From NCBI RefSeq assembly GCF_932526225.1, contig NC_064038.1:7997070-8061069 (forward strand): a stretch of 64,000 nucleotides of DNA, read 5' to 3'. Below, piece by piece: positions 56,298 to 64,000 of the stretch. Positions within the stretch are counted from its first letter, which is position 1. Every line of letters starts with the position of its first letter. A model generated the notes under the pieces. It was given only the letters and a program-made list of their open reading frames with translations, was not told the DNA's origin and searched no databases. The translations under genes were made by a program, and so were the position numbers. The DNA is from Nematostella vectensis. Lineage: Eukaryota > Cnidaria > Anthozoa > Actiniaria > Edwardsiidae.

Positions 56298-56795
56298 TCA
56301 ATCGAAAATGTCCAAGGGTCTGGCACCTCCTCCCCGCCTCTTGCGATGTCTGACCGGTTTGGCTCTGGTTCTTGGTGCCTTGGTCTCACCCCAAAGTGGG
56401 ACAGTCTTGGGTGGGAGCTTCACTTTGTGGGCAAATTGTCTCTGGCTCCCTACGGGGGTGGCTGCAGGATTTGGGTTACCTAAGGGGTAACCACCTGCAA
56501 AATCGTAGGGTAGGTCCGCCTCGATGGGATTAAGCCCGCCATCTGTCTGGATCGCCACAGGGTAACCGCTGAACGCTTCTCCGCGGCCCCACCCCAATTG
56601 GCCGATGGACCCGCCGCTAAACACGGGCCGCCCCATACCGTGTTGCTCCCATTCTTCCATGAAAGGGGGACTGGAAGCTACCCCTGACGGGTTCCCTCCT
56701 GGCCTCCTCCTTTGGTATAGACTTCCCCCTCTTTGGAGCGGCATTTTCCTGAAAATTCCACCAAGCATGTCGGATATGAGAAGTGGTAACACCAT
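56298..56795 (-). CDS. Polinton protein of unknown function, 165 aa
   Basis: Begins MVLPLLISDMLGGIFRKMPL, Gly/Pro-rich in the middle (SGGSIGQLGWGRGEAFSGYP), and ends with a basic stretch RTRAKPVRHRKRRGGG. Its ATG shares one base with the stop of the penton gene (TAATG), which hints at coupled translation. A hydrophobic start plus basic tail recalls small internal capsid proteins of adenovirus-like particles, but I see no family signature. Confidence 0.6.
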   Translation of the reverse strand: MVLPLLISDMLGGIFRKMPLQRGGSLYQRRRPGGNPSGVASSPPFMEEWEQHGMGRPVFSGGSIGQLGWGRGEAFSGYPVAIQTDGGLNPIEADLPYDFAGGYPLGNPNPAATPVGSQRQFAHKVKLPPKTVPLWGETKAPRTRAKPVRHRKRRGGGARPLDIFD

Positions 56796-57877
56796 TAGGA
56801 CGACGCTTGTCGGAAGTGTAGTGTCGCCTCAAAGCTTTCCGACGAGAATGGTATGGTACGGCCTGTATCGTCGGTTATATAGATGTGGATTTCGTCGATG
56901 ATGTGTAGACGTAGTGGGAAGTAGAAGGGTTGGTCGAAAATCCGTTCCACAGCGGGCCCTCCCGGCTTCCCCTTGTCAGTCATCACACGTAAGACGTTTC
57001 GGACACTGCTTCCCAAGATGTAGCACCCATCGGAGAGGTTGGAATACACGTACATGTTTTGGAAAGACTTGACGGGGGCGTGGGGTGACTGATGGAAGGA
57101 TACTCGCGGAGGGTTAAGGTGGGTAGGGAGGCATCGAACACCACCCATTTGGGCAACGGCTGCGGTTCGTAAGTATGCCCCCTTCTCGAGATCCAGAATC
57201 GGTGCCTTTCTCTCGAAGATAGGGTAGTCGTCAGGGAGGGGCCCCACTATTTCAGTGTGATGGGGGAGGCCGTCGGCATCGTACCAAGGTGTCATCGTGG
57301 CGCAGAAACCTTCGAAGTAGTGTGGTCCCGCCTCGAAGCCAGCGTCTCTATCGCCATCTTTCCAGGCTTCTCCGTCCACGTGGTGGGTGACGTACCCAAG
57401 CGCAGCTCCCAGCCGCCGCCGCATCAACACACGATTCCCCCAACCCACTCGGAACAGCACTTTTTCGTTCTGCTCGTCCACTTCGACATGTAAGTCCAAC
57501 CAACCCTGGTTTAACGCCAGTCTCTCGGATTGCCTAGAGTCGATGAAATCGTCCACCACCTCCCGTAAGTTAGAAGTTAGCGTCTTCCAGTCGGACACCT
57601 TCGAGTCACGAAGGGTTAATTTGTGCCATCGCAGCTGATAAAGGTTGGGTGTAGCATCCCCACCCTTATGGATTCTGCACATCACCCAGATCTCGTCCTC
57701 TTCAGGTAAGAACGTGTCGTAGTCGGGTAGGTAGTTGACAGACGTCAATCCCACCTCCCACCGTCCCTTGCGTAGGTTGATGGTCTGGGTAGGTCTCACA
57801 ACAAAATCACCAATTTCGTCGCTCTCTTTCACCTTTTGGGTGCTGGACACGCTCAGGACAAATTGCCTGGCCGCCAT
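56795..57877 (-). CDS. minor capsid / penton-like protein, copy A (intact)
   Basis: 360 codons. The N-terminus MAARQFVLSVSSTQKVKESD and RKGRWEVGLTSVNYLPDYDT match the (L-P-S-N)...N-x-F...L-x-G-x-WEVGL-x-x-I-x-YP pattern I recall from Polinton PX-type proteins. The C-terminal block reads MYVYSNLSDGCYILGSSVRN, PFYFPLRLHIIDEIHIYITD and ESFEATLHFRQ. It is clearly paralogous to the next gene upstream. The PX class is predicted to be a single-jelly-roll penton at capsid vertices; assigning this protein to it is my inference. Confidence 0.75.
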   Translation of the reverse strand: MAARQFVLSVSSTQKVKESDEIGDFVVRPTQTINLRKGRWEVGLTSVNYLPDYDTFLPEEDEIWVMCRIHKGGDATPNLYQLRWHKLTLRDSKVSDWKTLTSNLREVVDDFIDSRQSERLALNQGWLDLHVEVDEQNEKVLFRVGWGNRVLMRRRLGAALGYVTHHVDGEAWKDGDRDAGFEAGPHYFEGFCATMTPWYDADGLPHHTEIVGPLPDDYPIFERKAPILDLEKGAYLRTAAVAQMGGVRCLPTHLNPPRVSFHQSPHAPVKSFQNMYVYSNLSDGCYILGSSVRNVLRVMTDKGKPGGPAVERIFDQPFYFPLRLHIIDEIHIYITDDTGRTIPFSSESFEATLHFRQASS

Positions 57878-57880
57878 GGC

Positions 57881-58882
57881 TCAGTAAAATTGGACACGCC
57901 GGAAGTGTAATGTCGCCACCACCGCCCCAGACTGGAATGAAATGTCGCGCCCTTTTTCATCGGTTATATAGATGTGGATCATATCCAGCAGCTGGGTGCG
58001 TACTGGGAAATAATAAGGGTTGGTGAAATTCCGTTCCACTGCATGGCCGTGTTCCCCCTCGGGGGAGATCACCCGCATGAGGTTGGTGGTACCTTCCCCG
58101 ACGATAAAGCTTCTCTCGGACACGTTCGAATGCACGTGCAGCCTATCGAAAGGACGCGTGTCCCGGTTTCTGGGCCGTGAATGTGTGGGATATAGCATCG
58201 CGGTAAGGGGACTGCTCATCGTAAGCAATGGGTACCCAGTGTTGTAGAGTTTTCTCCGCATCAGCTTCGTAGCCGGGTGGGAACTTTGGGTGCTCCCCAT
58301 CAACGAACCCCTCCATGGCCCTCCACACCCCCGAAATCTTGTGGTAGAATCCTAAAAGCTTCGCAATCCGTGGACGTAGGAGGAGATGGCAATATTTCTT
58401 CACTTCAATGTCCACCTGCTTCTGCTTCCACCTGCTTCTTCGACAGTCGTAGTAAAGTAGGGGGATGTGGCACCCATACGCACCCTCTCCTCGGCGTACC
58501 CGTCGTTGAGTTGGTCGAGCGCCTCTTTCAGATTGGTGGCTATTTGCGCCCACGTGCCGGACTGGAAGTCTTTCAATTTAATGTAGGTCCACTGCCAAAC
58601 CGTGTCCTTAGAGGCCACATTCCCCGTTGGGTTAGCCGCCTTGTACGTAGGGTGGATAACTCGGTGGTGCACCCAAATGTCGCTGTCTTCCGGCACAAAC
58701 GTCTCCCAGGTGATGGGATAAATGATTTGTCTCATCGCCACTTCCAATTTTCCCTCACGTAGATCAAAGGCCTTGGGTGTGCGTATTTTGTAATTCCCTA
58801 TGGTGTTGCCAGGAAGTGCGTCTTGGACAGCATTGCTGGGTAACATGACGTGGAACGCTAGTCTCTCTGCCATGGTGGGCAA
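57881..58882 (-). pseudogene. minor capsid / penton-like protein, copy B, two frame changes
   Basis: The first part (58882 to about 58430) reads AFHVMLPSNAVQDALPGNTI and REGKLEVAMRQIIYPITWET. It then shifts to the frame of 58440-58150 (KKYCHLLLRPRIAKLLGFYH, WVPIAYDEQSPYRDAISHTF) and again to that of about 58150-57881 (FDRLHVHSNVSERSFIVGEG, PYYFPVRTQLLDMIHIYITD, VATLHFRRVQFY). The first shift coincides with a short direct duplication (CCACCTGCTTCTGCTT / CCACCTGCTTCTTCG). Its stop lies 3 bp before the start of copy A. The order of blocks equals copy A, so it is an ancient tandem duplicate that has lost its reading frame. Confidence 0.78.
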
Positions 58883-58909
58883 AACAAAGTGACAGTGGGG
58901 GCTTGGGGT

Positions 58910-60148
58910 TCACGCTATTTTATGCACTTCCCGCGCAGGCACCCAACTGTTGTACTTGGCAGGCCACCCACGCCACTTCACCAAATGCTCCTTCTTCGCC
59001 CCCTTCCCGCGTGTCTTAAGCACTTTCTCGATACGGTACAACTTCTCCTCTTCGTCAAAGCGCACCGCTTGTAACTCGGGTTCGTAAAAACGGCCTTCTA
59101 ACCAAGTCCCATCGTACTCGCGGATCCGGTACGCGTAGGTGTTTTGTTTTGGGTCATTGTACCGTTGGGCGATCGTGAACACTTCTTCCGTCCAGTTGGG
59201 GGTGTACCCCTTGGCGAACACATGCTTGGCTTTACTCACTCTCACTTTATCCCCCACGTAAAATTTAGGCGCCGGTTTTCTCTTGCCCCCTTTCTTGGAT
59301 TTCGCTTGCTCCCCACCCCCATACAAAATGCGCCACACCTCCTGGGCGTCATCGTACGTCACGACGTCCGCTGGGGCACGACGGATGCTCCGGTGGTAGG
59401 AATGGTTGTAGTTATCCACCAACCCAGGTAACATGTCCACATACCGGCGCGTCTCCCCGTGGGTGAACCAACGCCACATCCAAGTTTTGAGAGTACGATT
59501 GAACCGTTCCACGATCGAAGCCTTCATCTCACTACGTGTGGTGAAAAAGATAATCCCGTGGGAGGAGAGAAACGTTTGGAAAGTCCGGTTTTTGAACTCA
59601 GTCCCATCGTCCGTTTGAAGCTTTTCGGGCAACCGGCCCCCCTTGAAAATGATGGTCAACGCCTGAACAATCTGGGGGCCTGTTTTGTCTTTTAGGGGGA
59701 TGGCCCAGCCGTACTTGCTCAACACGTCGATGACGGTGAGGCTGTATTTGTGGCCATCGTTGTGGGATTTCAGTTTCTGCATGTCCACCAAATCGGCTTG
59801 CCATTGTTCGTCTTTCCCATTCACGATCACCCGTTGACGTGAGTAGCGGCGCTTGTAGGGCTTATGGAGCGTGTAACTGGATTGACTTCGTAACCACGAA
59901 GCGACGCGGTCCCTGCTCACCCCTTTGGAACGTACCACTCGGAGTAGTTTGTCCACTCCCCCCAGCGCCGCAGGGTGCCTCGGATCGTAGTAGATTTGGT
60001 GAAGAAGCCTGTCGACAGCTTTCTGACTCAACTTCTTCCCCTCCTCCTCCCCCTTCTTCTCTACCCTCCCCACCTTCAGACCCTTCTTTTTCTTCTTCGA
60101 ACCATATTTTTTCACCGGTACTCTTGACTTTGGGGGGTTTGCCATCAA
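58910..60148 (-). CDS. Polinton retroviral-type integrase with chromodomain
   Basis: 412 codons. A basic N-terminus and helical zinc-less head (AVDRLLHQIYYDPRHPAALG) precede the DDE core: Asp119 in WQADLVDM, Asp180 in LQTDDGTEF and Glu214 in IVERFNRTLKTWMW. An SH3-like part (FYVGDKVRVSKAKHVFAKGY) follows, then a C-terminal chromodomain of about 45 residues (LYRIEKVLKTRG, HLVKWRGWPAKYNSWVP). It catalyses integration of the element with a short target duplication; the chromodomain may steer it to marked chromatin. The frame is intact. The transcript probably starts near 60270, so the first ATG on it would be that of the small frame at 60266. Confidence 0.92.
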   Translation of the reverse strand: MMANPPKSRVPVKKYGSKKKKKGLKVGRVEKKGEEEGKKLSQKAVDRLLHQIYYDPRHPAALGGVDKLLRVVRSKGVSRDRVASWLRSQSSYTLHKPYKRRYSRQRVIVNGKDEQWQADLVDMQKLKSHNDGHKYSLTVIDVLSKYGWAIPLKDKTGPQIVQALTIIFKGGRLPEKLQTDDGTEFKNRTFQTFLSSHGIIFFTTRSEMKASIVERFNRTLKTWMWRWFTHGETRRYVDMLPGLVDNYNHSYHRSIRRAPADVVTYDDAQEVWRILYGGGEQAKSKKGGKRKPAPKFYVGDKVRVSKAKHVFAKGYTPNWTEEVFTIAQRYNDPKQNTYAYRIREYDGTWLEGRFYEPELQAVRFDEEEKLYRIEKVLKTRGKGAKKEHLVKWRGWPAKYNSWVPAREVHKIA

Positions 60149-60266
60149 GTTGCGAGTCTTGGATGTTTACCTTCCCCCCGCAGCATGCAGTGATACAACG
60201 TAGGCGCTCCAACGCTGCACGAAAATCGAAACGCGGGTGAATGGGGTCCGCACCGAAGCATCCCAT
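59862..60266 (-). CDS. possible small ORF upstream of and overlapping integrase
   Basis: The first ATG after the TATA box at 60300-60308 (34 bp away) opens MGCFGADPIHPRFDFRAALE, followed by CITACCGGKVNIQDSQLDGK. It has Gly at position 2 and Cys clusters, as in acylated small proteins. After about 50 residues it enters the integrase region in a different frame and becomes Glu/Gly-rich. It may be a real short protein, a leader that reduces integrase translation, or the lost N-terminus of another gene. Low certainty. Confidence 0.35.
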   Translation of the reverse strand: MGCFGADPIHPRFDFRAALERLRCITACCGGKVNIQDSQLDGKPPKVKSTGEKIWFEEEKEGSEGGEGREEGGGGGEEVESESCRQASSPNLLRSEAPCGAGGSGQTTPSGTFQRGEQGPRRFVVTKSIQLHAP

Positions 60267-60299
60267 GTCGAGACTGATACCAAACCCACCCCGATCCCC

Positions 60300-60308
60300 C
60301 TATTTATG
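60300..60308 (-). promoter_or_regulatory. TATA box CATAAATAG of the integrase transcript
   Basis: CATAAATAG on the minus strand, identical to the box before the Ser-rich gene, 34 bp before the ATG at 60266. Confidence 0.72.
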
Positions 60309-60349
60309 CGAAAAAACACACCAACACTAACTGGGGAAAAACATCTTTT

Positions 60350-60359
60350 TTTATTTATT
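60350..60359 (-). terminator. polyadenylation signal of POLB (double AATAAA)
   Basis: AATAAATAAA on the minus strand begins 16 bp beyond the POLB stop at 60375, close before the integrase TATA box. Confidence 0.7.
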
Positions 60360-60374
60360 ATCAACAGGTTACCC

Positions 60375-63300
60375 CTACAAAAGGTGGTGGCCATACGGGT
60401 ACGTGAGCATCCCTCTGCGCACCCGTTTGTTGTACACCACCCTGAAGGTTTTCTTGGTTGGCACGGTGTGCAAAGTCCTCCTGTCCACATTGCGCTGGAT
60501 CGTGTAAGGGAGGATGACATGACGCTCGCCACCCTCCTCCACGTACAAAAGATCCAACATAGTCTCGAGATTCACAATCCTCGAAGTACGAAGGTTCAAG
60601 TGGAGCCCTTTCACTTTACACACGGAGTCACCACGACGTGTCGTGTAACCATAACTCTTGGGGCCAGTAGAAGCGAAGTGGTCGATGTAATCTCCCTCTT
60701 CCAGTTCACTGGTTAAATCTCCCAAGTGGTCCCCCAGAGGTGGCTCCCACTCCCCCGGTCGGTGAACAAAGATAACACTGTCTGTGTCGTGGTAGAGACA
60801 GCGTTCCTGCAACCCCTCCATCACTTGGTACAGTTTGAGCCTGGCCCAGGTTGTCGTCATAGCAGCAATGATGACATTCGTGTGGGGTTTCATCCCTTTA
60901 AACTCTTCACACATTCTATAGTGGACTTGTAGAAGATCATCATTCACGATCAGCACATTGGTCACGTCCACATGGTCGTCCAGCAACAAGCCAAAAAACT
61001 CTTTTGGCTCATCCACGTACTTGGTCCGTCTTGGGTTGGTTTGCTCCCCAAACTTCCCCCACATACAGTTCAGGAGCATCTTCGCCACACTACGAAGCCC
61101 TGGGTTCTTTTCCACCTTGGCGGGGTCCAGGCGTACCCCTTCGTGCTGCTCGTAGTCGTCGAGATACTGCTGTTTCTCGGCGTCGGTAACACACCAAGCG
61201 GGCCACCCTGAGGCCTCCTGTTTGAATTTCAGGAAGGTCTTAATGTACTCCTTGAAAAGACAGTCCCACTGTTCCCAGTGCCACACTTCGTACACCTTGA
61301 CAACAGTGTAACCTTTTTCAAGGGCCTTGTAGACCTCAGGGTGGCACCACGTGCCGGTGAACGCCCGCTCTTCGTCGGAATGAGAGCACGAACCCTGCCA
61401 CTCCAACTCAGCGCATCGCAAGCAGAGAGGAAACATCAATTTGGAATTCACGCGTACAGGGAGAACGGGGAAAAAAAGGTGCCGCGGGGGGAGCATGCGG
61501 ACCTTCATTAACCCCTTATACGCGTGAAGATCCTCGGCAAAGTCCTCGGTGACGATGGCATCGGGATGACCCACCGGGTATTCACACATGGCGTTCACCC
61601 AGGGGTAGAGCGAAGTAAAATCGTAGTAACGAATCTCCTCCCCCGTCTCCAGTTTGGCCTCGTAGTGCAGGTTGATGGCGTTCGTCCTCCCGCCAAAGAA
61701 AGCGTCGTGAGCCTCTAAAGGTTTAGCATGCTCCACATCACCCACAAGCGCTTGGAGTTGCGCATCGCTCTTCAATTGGGCGTCGAATTCACACTCCCAT
61801 ACTTCCACGTAGTTGTACCCGCGATCCCGGATGCGCAACTCCATGGCCAGTGTCTGGTCTCGGAGCTCTCGCATCGTGGTATTCGTTTGGGGGTTCACGG
61901 TGTCAGGTTTGAAGCACACAGAGCACCCATGGTAAAAGCAACCCTGGTACTGGTACACTGTGTTGGTGGCTTCGGCATAACCATCCACCTTGATCCCCCC
62001 AGGTAAGCACTTCTCCCCACGGTTTCCCGCATGTTGAATAAACACCCCTTCGCGGTGTTCCAGGTACTTTAACCATTGCAGGGCTTTCAGGGACTGGACA
62101 TCATGACCGCGGTAGCCACGCAATGGGACCGAGCCAATGGACTCTTCCTCAAGGAAACACGCCCGCAAAATCTTGCTAGACAACGATGCTATGGTGATTG
62201 CCATCTCAAAAGGATGAAGGCCAACCGCCCCCATAATCAGCTCGTCGAAAGCCACCACTGCCCTCTTCAACACCTCCACGTCTTGATGACAGTAAGTAGC
62301 GAGCTCTTTTTTTAGATCGAACACAGCACCCTGGGCCACTTGCTCCTGGTGCCAGAGGGATACTGCACGTGCATCTTCCTCCTTCATCCCTTTGAGATCG
62401 TAGTAACACAGGTCCGGCATGGGCCCCACGTAGTTTTGGTGTTCGCGGGTATTGAAGAAGTGAGGAAACACCCCCTTCTGGGCAACGTCCTGGAACCCAA
62501 ACGCCTTGGGAAGACTGGCCAACGGCATTTGTAGAAAATTCAACGTGCACTTCATATCAATCTTGAGTGATGCCACCGCCAAGTGCATAACTTTACCCCC
62601 GGTGAAGATCACACTGGGCTTGATTCCGTTTTCAAAAAGGTACTCTAAAATAAAATAGGAGTCGTACCCCTTGAAGTTGTGGGCCAAGCAGGTGTAGCCG
62701 GAATTCTCGCCCCCAAACAGCCAGTCGCAGAACGCTTGGAGTGTGTCGAAGCTACGTTTTCGAATCCCACATGTGTCACACTCAAGACGATCCATGGGCC
62801 ATCCTTTGCAAACATCGCACACTTTCTGCACACCAACAAAATTCACGGTATGCTTGGACTCTAGCGGCATCGCCTCAAAGTCAAAGATAATCCACCGTGT
62901 ACGGCCTTTGTCACCGGCGTCACAGTCCTTGGGGAGAGCAGCACTACCGGTTGTGACATAGCACAAGTGGTCCGGGGGGACCATCTCTTTGCAAACGGAG
63001 CACTTGTACTCTCCACACACATGCTCCTTCCCCTCCTTACGGGGGAGGTGCATGTCGATAAGCTTCTCGCACGTGCCGCACTTATGGTAGCGCTGACAAT
63101 AGGACCACGACTTCACTTTGCTCTTATTGAAAAATCCTTTACCCCTAGACTTTACCAGCTTATGGTTGTCGAAGCATTTTGGGGTACGGAAGTATCTGTT
63201 GCACTCTTCACAATACCTCCAATTCCAACGGAAATTCTGTTCGGGAGGTGGGGCTGAAGGAGAACACCCCACCTCTCCACAACTGTTGCAATCGTCCACA

Positions 63301-64000
63301 CAACTGTGTCGTTTGTTGTTATGACCCTTCTTGCACGCTGTGCAAAAATAGCTCCTTCCCAGCACCGCCGTCATGCTCTTGATGTAGTCGTAATGCCCCT
63401 TGGCATAGTAAAGGTACAGTTGGTGCTCAGGGTTAGGCAGAGCCCCACAGTAAATCACCGTGTTCGCATTCTCCCTGGACACAACATTTAACTCTATCCC
63501 GCGCCCTGCCAAATGATCTTGGAACCGTTGGATCTCAGGGATACCACACGGACCATAGGGAACGCCGGCAGCGGCGTGTAGAGCCCTAGCACGTTCCGTC
63601 TGCAGGACGTTGTTGAAACCCCGCTCTCTCCTCACATAGTACAATTTGCGAAAGTCAGGGTCCTTGGTCACATGGGCTATACCAACCACGATAGACCGAG
63701 CTGCACACATTTCATCGTTGTTGTGGATGCGAATAATGCTCTTCTTTCCCTTTCGCCACGTGTCAAGATCGGCAGTGTACAGAGTACTGCTGTTCCGTTT
63801 CCCAGACCCCGAAGGCATGCGAGTGTGGATCACATGCACGTCGAAATCCCCTTCAAACATAAACTTTTCGTTGGATTGCACCACCGTCTCGATCACCGCT
63901 ATGGCACGCTGGGCGGTGATCTGGCTGCGACGCATATAAGGTAAGGCAATGGGATTCGTCAAACTTGGGGCGTCAAAGGTGATACGCGCATAATCGTGAT
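60375..64000 (-). CDS. Polinton protein-primed DNA polymerase B (5' end outside window)
   Basis: The frame is open to the window edge; before the TTG at 63962 it continues upstream as HDYARITFDAPS, so about 1207 C-terminal codons are visible. A Cys/His-rich zinc region (CTACKKGHNNKRHSC, CNSCGEVGC, CEECNRYF) precedes the proofreading exonuclease motifs IIFDFEAMP, HNFKGYDSYF and YCHQDVEVL. Polymerase motifs follow: DFTSLYPWVN (A), MLLNCMWGKFG (B) and HDTDSVIF (C). This is the protein-primed family B enzyme that copies linear Polinton genomes. Nothing in the visible part is broken. POLB and INT run in the same direction, with POLB upstream. Confidence 0.96.
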   Translation of the reverse strand, partial: HDYARITFDAPSLTNPIALPYMRRSQITAQRAIAVIETVVQSNEKFMFEGDFDVHVIHTRMPSGSGKRNSSTLYTADLDTWRKGKKSIIRIHNNDEMCAARSIVVGIAHVTKDPDFRKLYYVRRERGFNNVLQTERARALHAAAGVPYGPCGIPEIQRFQDHLAGRGIELNVVSRENANTVIYCGALPNPEHQLYLYYAKGHYDYIKSMTAVLGRSYFCTACKKGHNNKRHSCVDDCNSCGEVGCSPSAPPPEQNFRWNWRYCEECNRYFRTPKCFDNHKLVKSRGKGFFNKSKVKSWSYCQRYHKCGTCEKLIDMHLPRKEGKEHVCGEYKCSVCKEMVPPDHLCYVTTGSAALPKDCDAGDKGRTRWIIFDFEAMPLESKHTVNFVGVQKVCDVCKGWPMDRLECDTCGIRKRSFDTLQAFCDWLFGGENSGYTCLAHNFKGYDSYFILEYLFENGIKPSVIFTGGKVMHLAVASLKIDMKCTLNFLQMPLASLPKAFGFQDVAQKGVFPHFFNTREHQNYVGPMPDLCYYDLKGMKEEDARAVSLWHQEQVAQGAVFDLKKELATYCHQDVEVLKRAVVAFDELIMGAVGLHPFEMAITIASLSSKILRACFLEEESIGSVPLRGYRGHDVQSLKALQWLKYLEHREGVFIQHAGNRGEKCLPGGIKVDGYAEATNTVYQYQGCFYHGCSVCFKPDTVNPQTNTTMRELRDQTLAMELRIRDRGYNYVEVWECEFDAQLKSDAQLQALVGDVEHAKPLEAHDAFFGGRTNAINLHYEAKLETGEEIRYYDFTSLYPWVNAMCEYPVGHPDAIVTEDFAEDLHAYKGLMKVRMLPPRHLFFPVLPVRVNSKLMFPLCLRCAELEWQGSCSHSDEERAFTGTWCHPEVYKALEKGYTVVKVYEVWHWEQWDCLFKEYIKTFLKFKQEASGWPAWCVTDAEKQQYLDDYEQHEGVRLDPAKVEKNPGLRSVAKMLLNCMWGKFGEQTNPRRTKYVDEPKEFFGLLLDDHVDVTNVLIVNDDLLQVHYRMCEEFKGMKPHTNVIIAAMTTTWARLKLYQVMEGLQERCLYHDTDSVIFVHRPGEWEPPLGDHLGDLTSELEEGDYIDHFASTGPKSYGYTTRRGDSVCKVKGLHLNLRTSRIVNLETMLDLLYVEEGGERHVILPYTIQRNVDRRTLHTVPTKKTFRVVYNKRVRRGMLTYPYGHHLL

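Larger units (their letters stand above)
49443..64000. mobile_element. Polinton/Maverick element, left end to window edge
   Basis: POLB, INT, packaging ATPase, adenain-like protease, major capsid and penton-like genes together define a Polinton. The base composition changes to GC-rich with no introns. The left boundary is a guess: Polinton ends start with AG, and AGAGGGCTGCTATAGG at 49443 precedes the subterminal repeats. The right end with its matching inverted repeat lies outside the window, so neither terminus nor the 6-bp target duplication could be confirmed. Confidence 0.88.

Noticed and set aside
1-64000. tRNA, rRNA or other structured RNA genes
   Set aside because: None recognised by eye. 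A tRNAscan/Infernal run would be needed to rule out single copies.

Overview
The window is from an intron-rich animal genome. Two multi-exon metazoan gene types can be rebuilt from it: a copper type II ascorbate-dependent monooxygenase of the PHM class and an OATP/SLCO organic-anion transporter. An invertebrate, probably a cnidarian, is my inference from the repeat families and the Polinton; no sequence shown here proves it. The host DNA is AT-rich and full of minisatellites and MITEs. The right-hand end switches sharply to GC-rich, intronless, densely packed coding DNA.

Layout. (1) 1-5174, + strand: seven short exons of a PHM-like enzyme whose 5' part lies left of the window. (2) 7.9-21.06 kb and 31.47-46.0 kb: the two arms of a very large inverted duplication. 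Each arm carries a ten-exon OATP gene, and the two genes are divergent, head to head. The left copy (minus strand, 7936-18602) is open for 733 codons. The right copy (plus strand, 34223-45953) has identical exon sizes except for one extra A in exon 8, which breaks the frame. The arms differ by private insertions: an 86-bp-LTR Ty3/gypsy element, several MITEs, and tandem expansions that in two cases copy a splice donor. (3) 21.06-31.47 kb: the spacer between the arms, made largely of MITEs and tandem arrays, including a 13-bp array of about 1.9 kb and a 35-bp array of about 2.9 kb that is open in all three forward frames. (4) 46.0-49.4 kb: repeats, including a second, smaller 35-bp array. (5) About 49.44 kb to the window end: a Polinton/Maverick element. 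It holds a protein-primed DNA polymerase B (5' end outside the window), a retroviral-type integrase with a chromodomain, two minor-capsid (penton-like) paralogues, a major-capsid gene, an adenain-like protease, an FtsK/A32-like packaging ATPase, several small basic core-like proteins, and two plus-strand genes at the left end.

The Polinton genes form one virus-like module: POLB replicates, INT integrates, ATPase plus capsid proteins plus protease build and package, and the basic proteins probably condense DNA. Six genes have a TATA box about 27-46 bp upstream of the start, five of them with nearly the same core, which suggests a shared promoter class. Major capsid, one penton copy and the leftmost gene are frameshifted, while polymerase, integrase, ATPase and the other penton copy are open, so the element looks fairly young but no longer fully intact.
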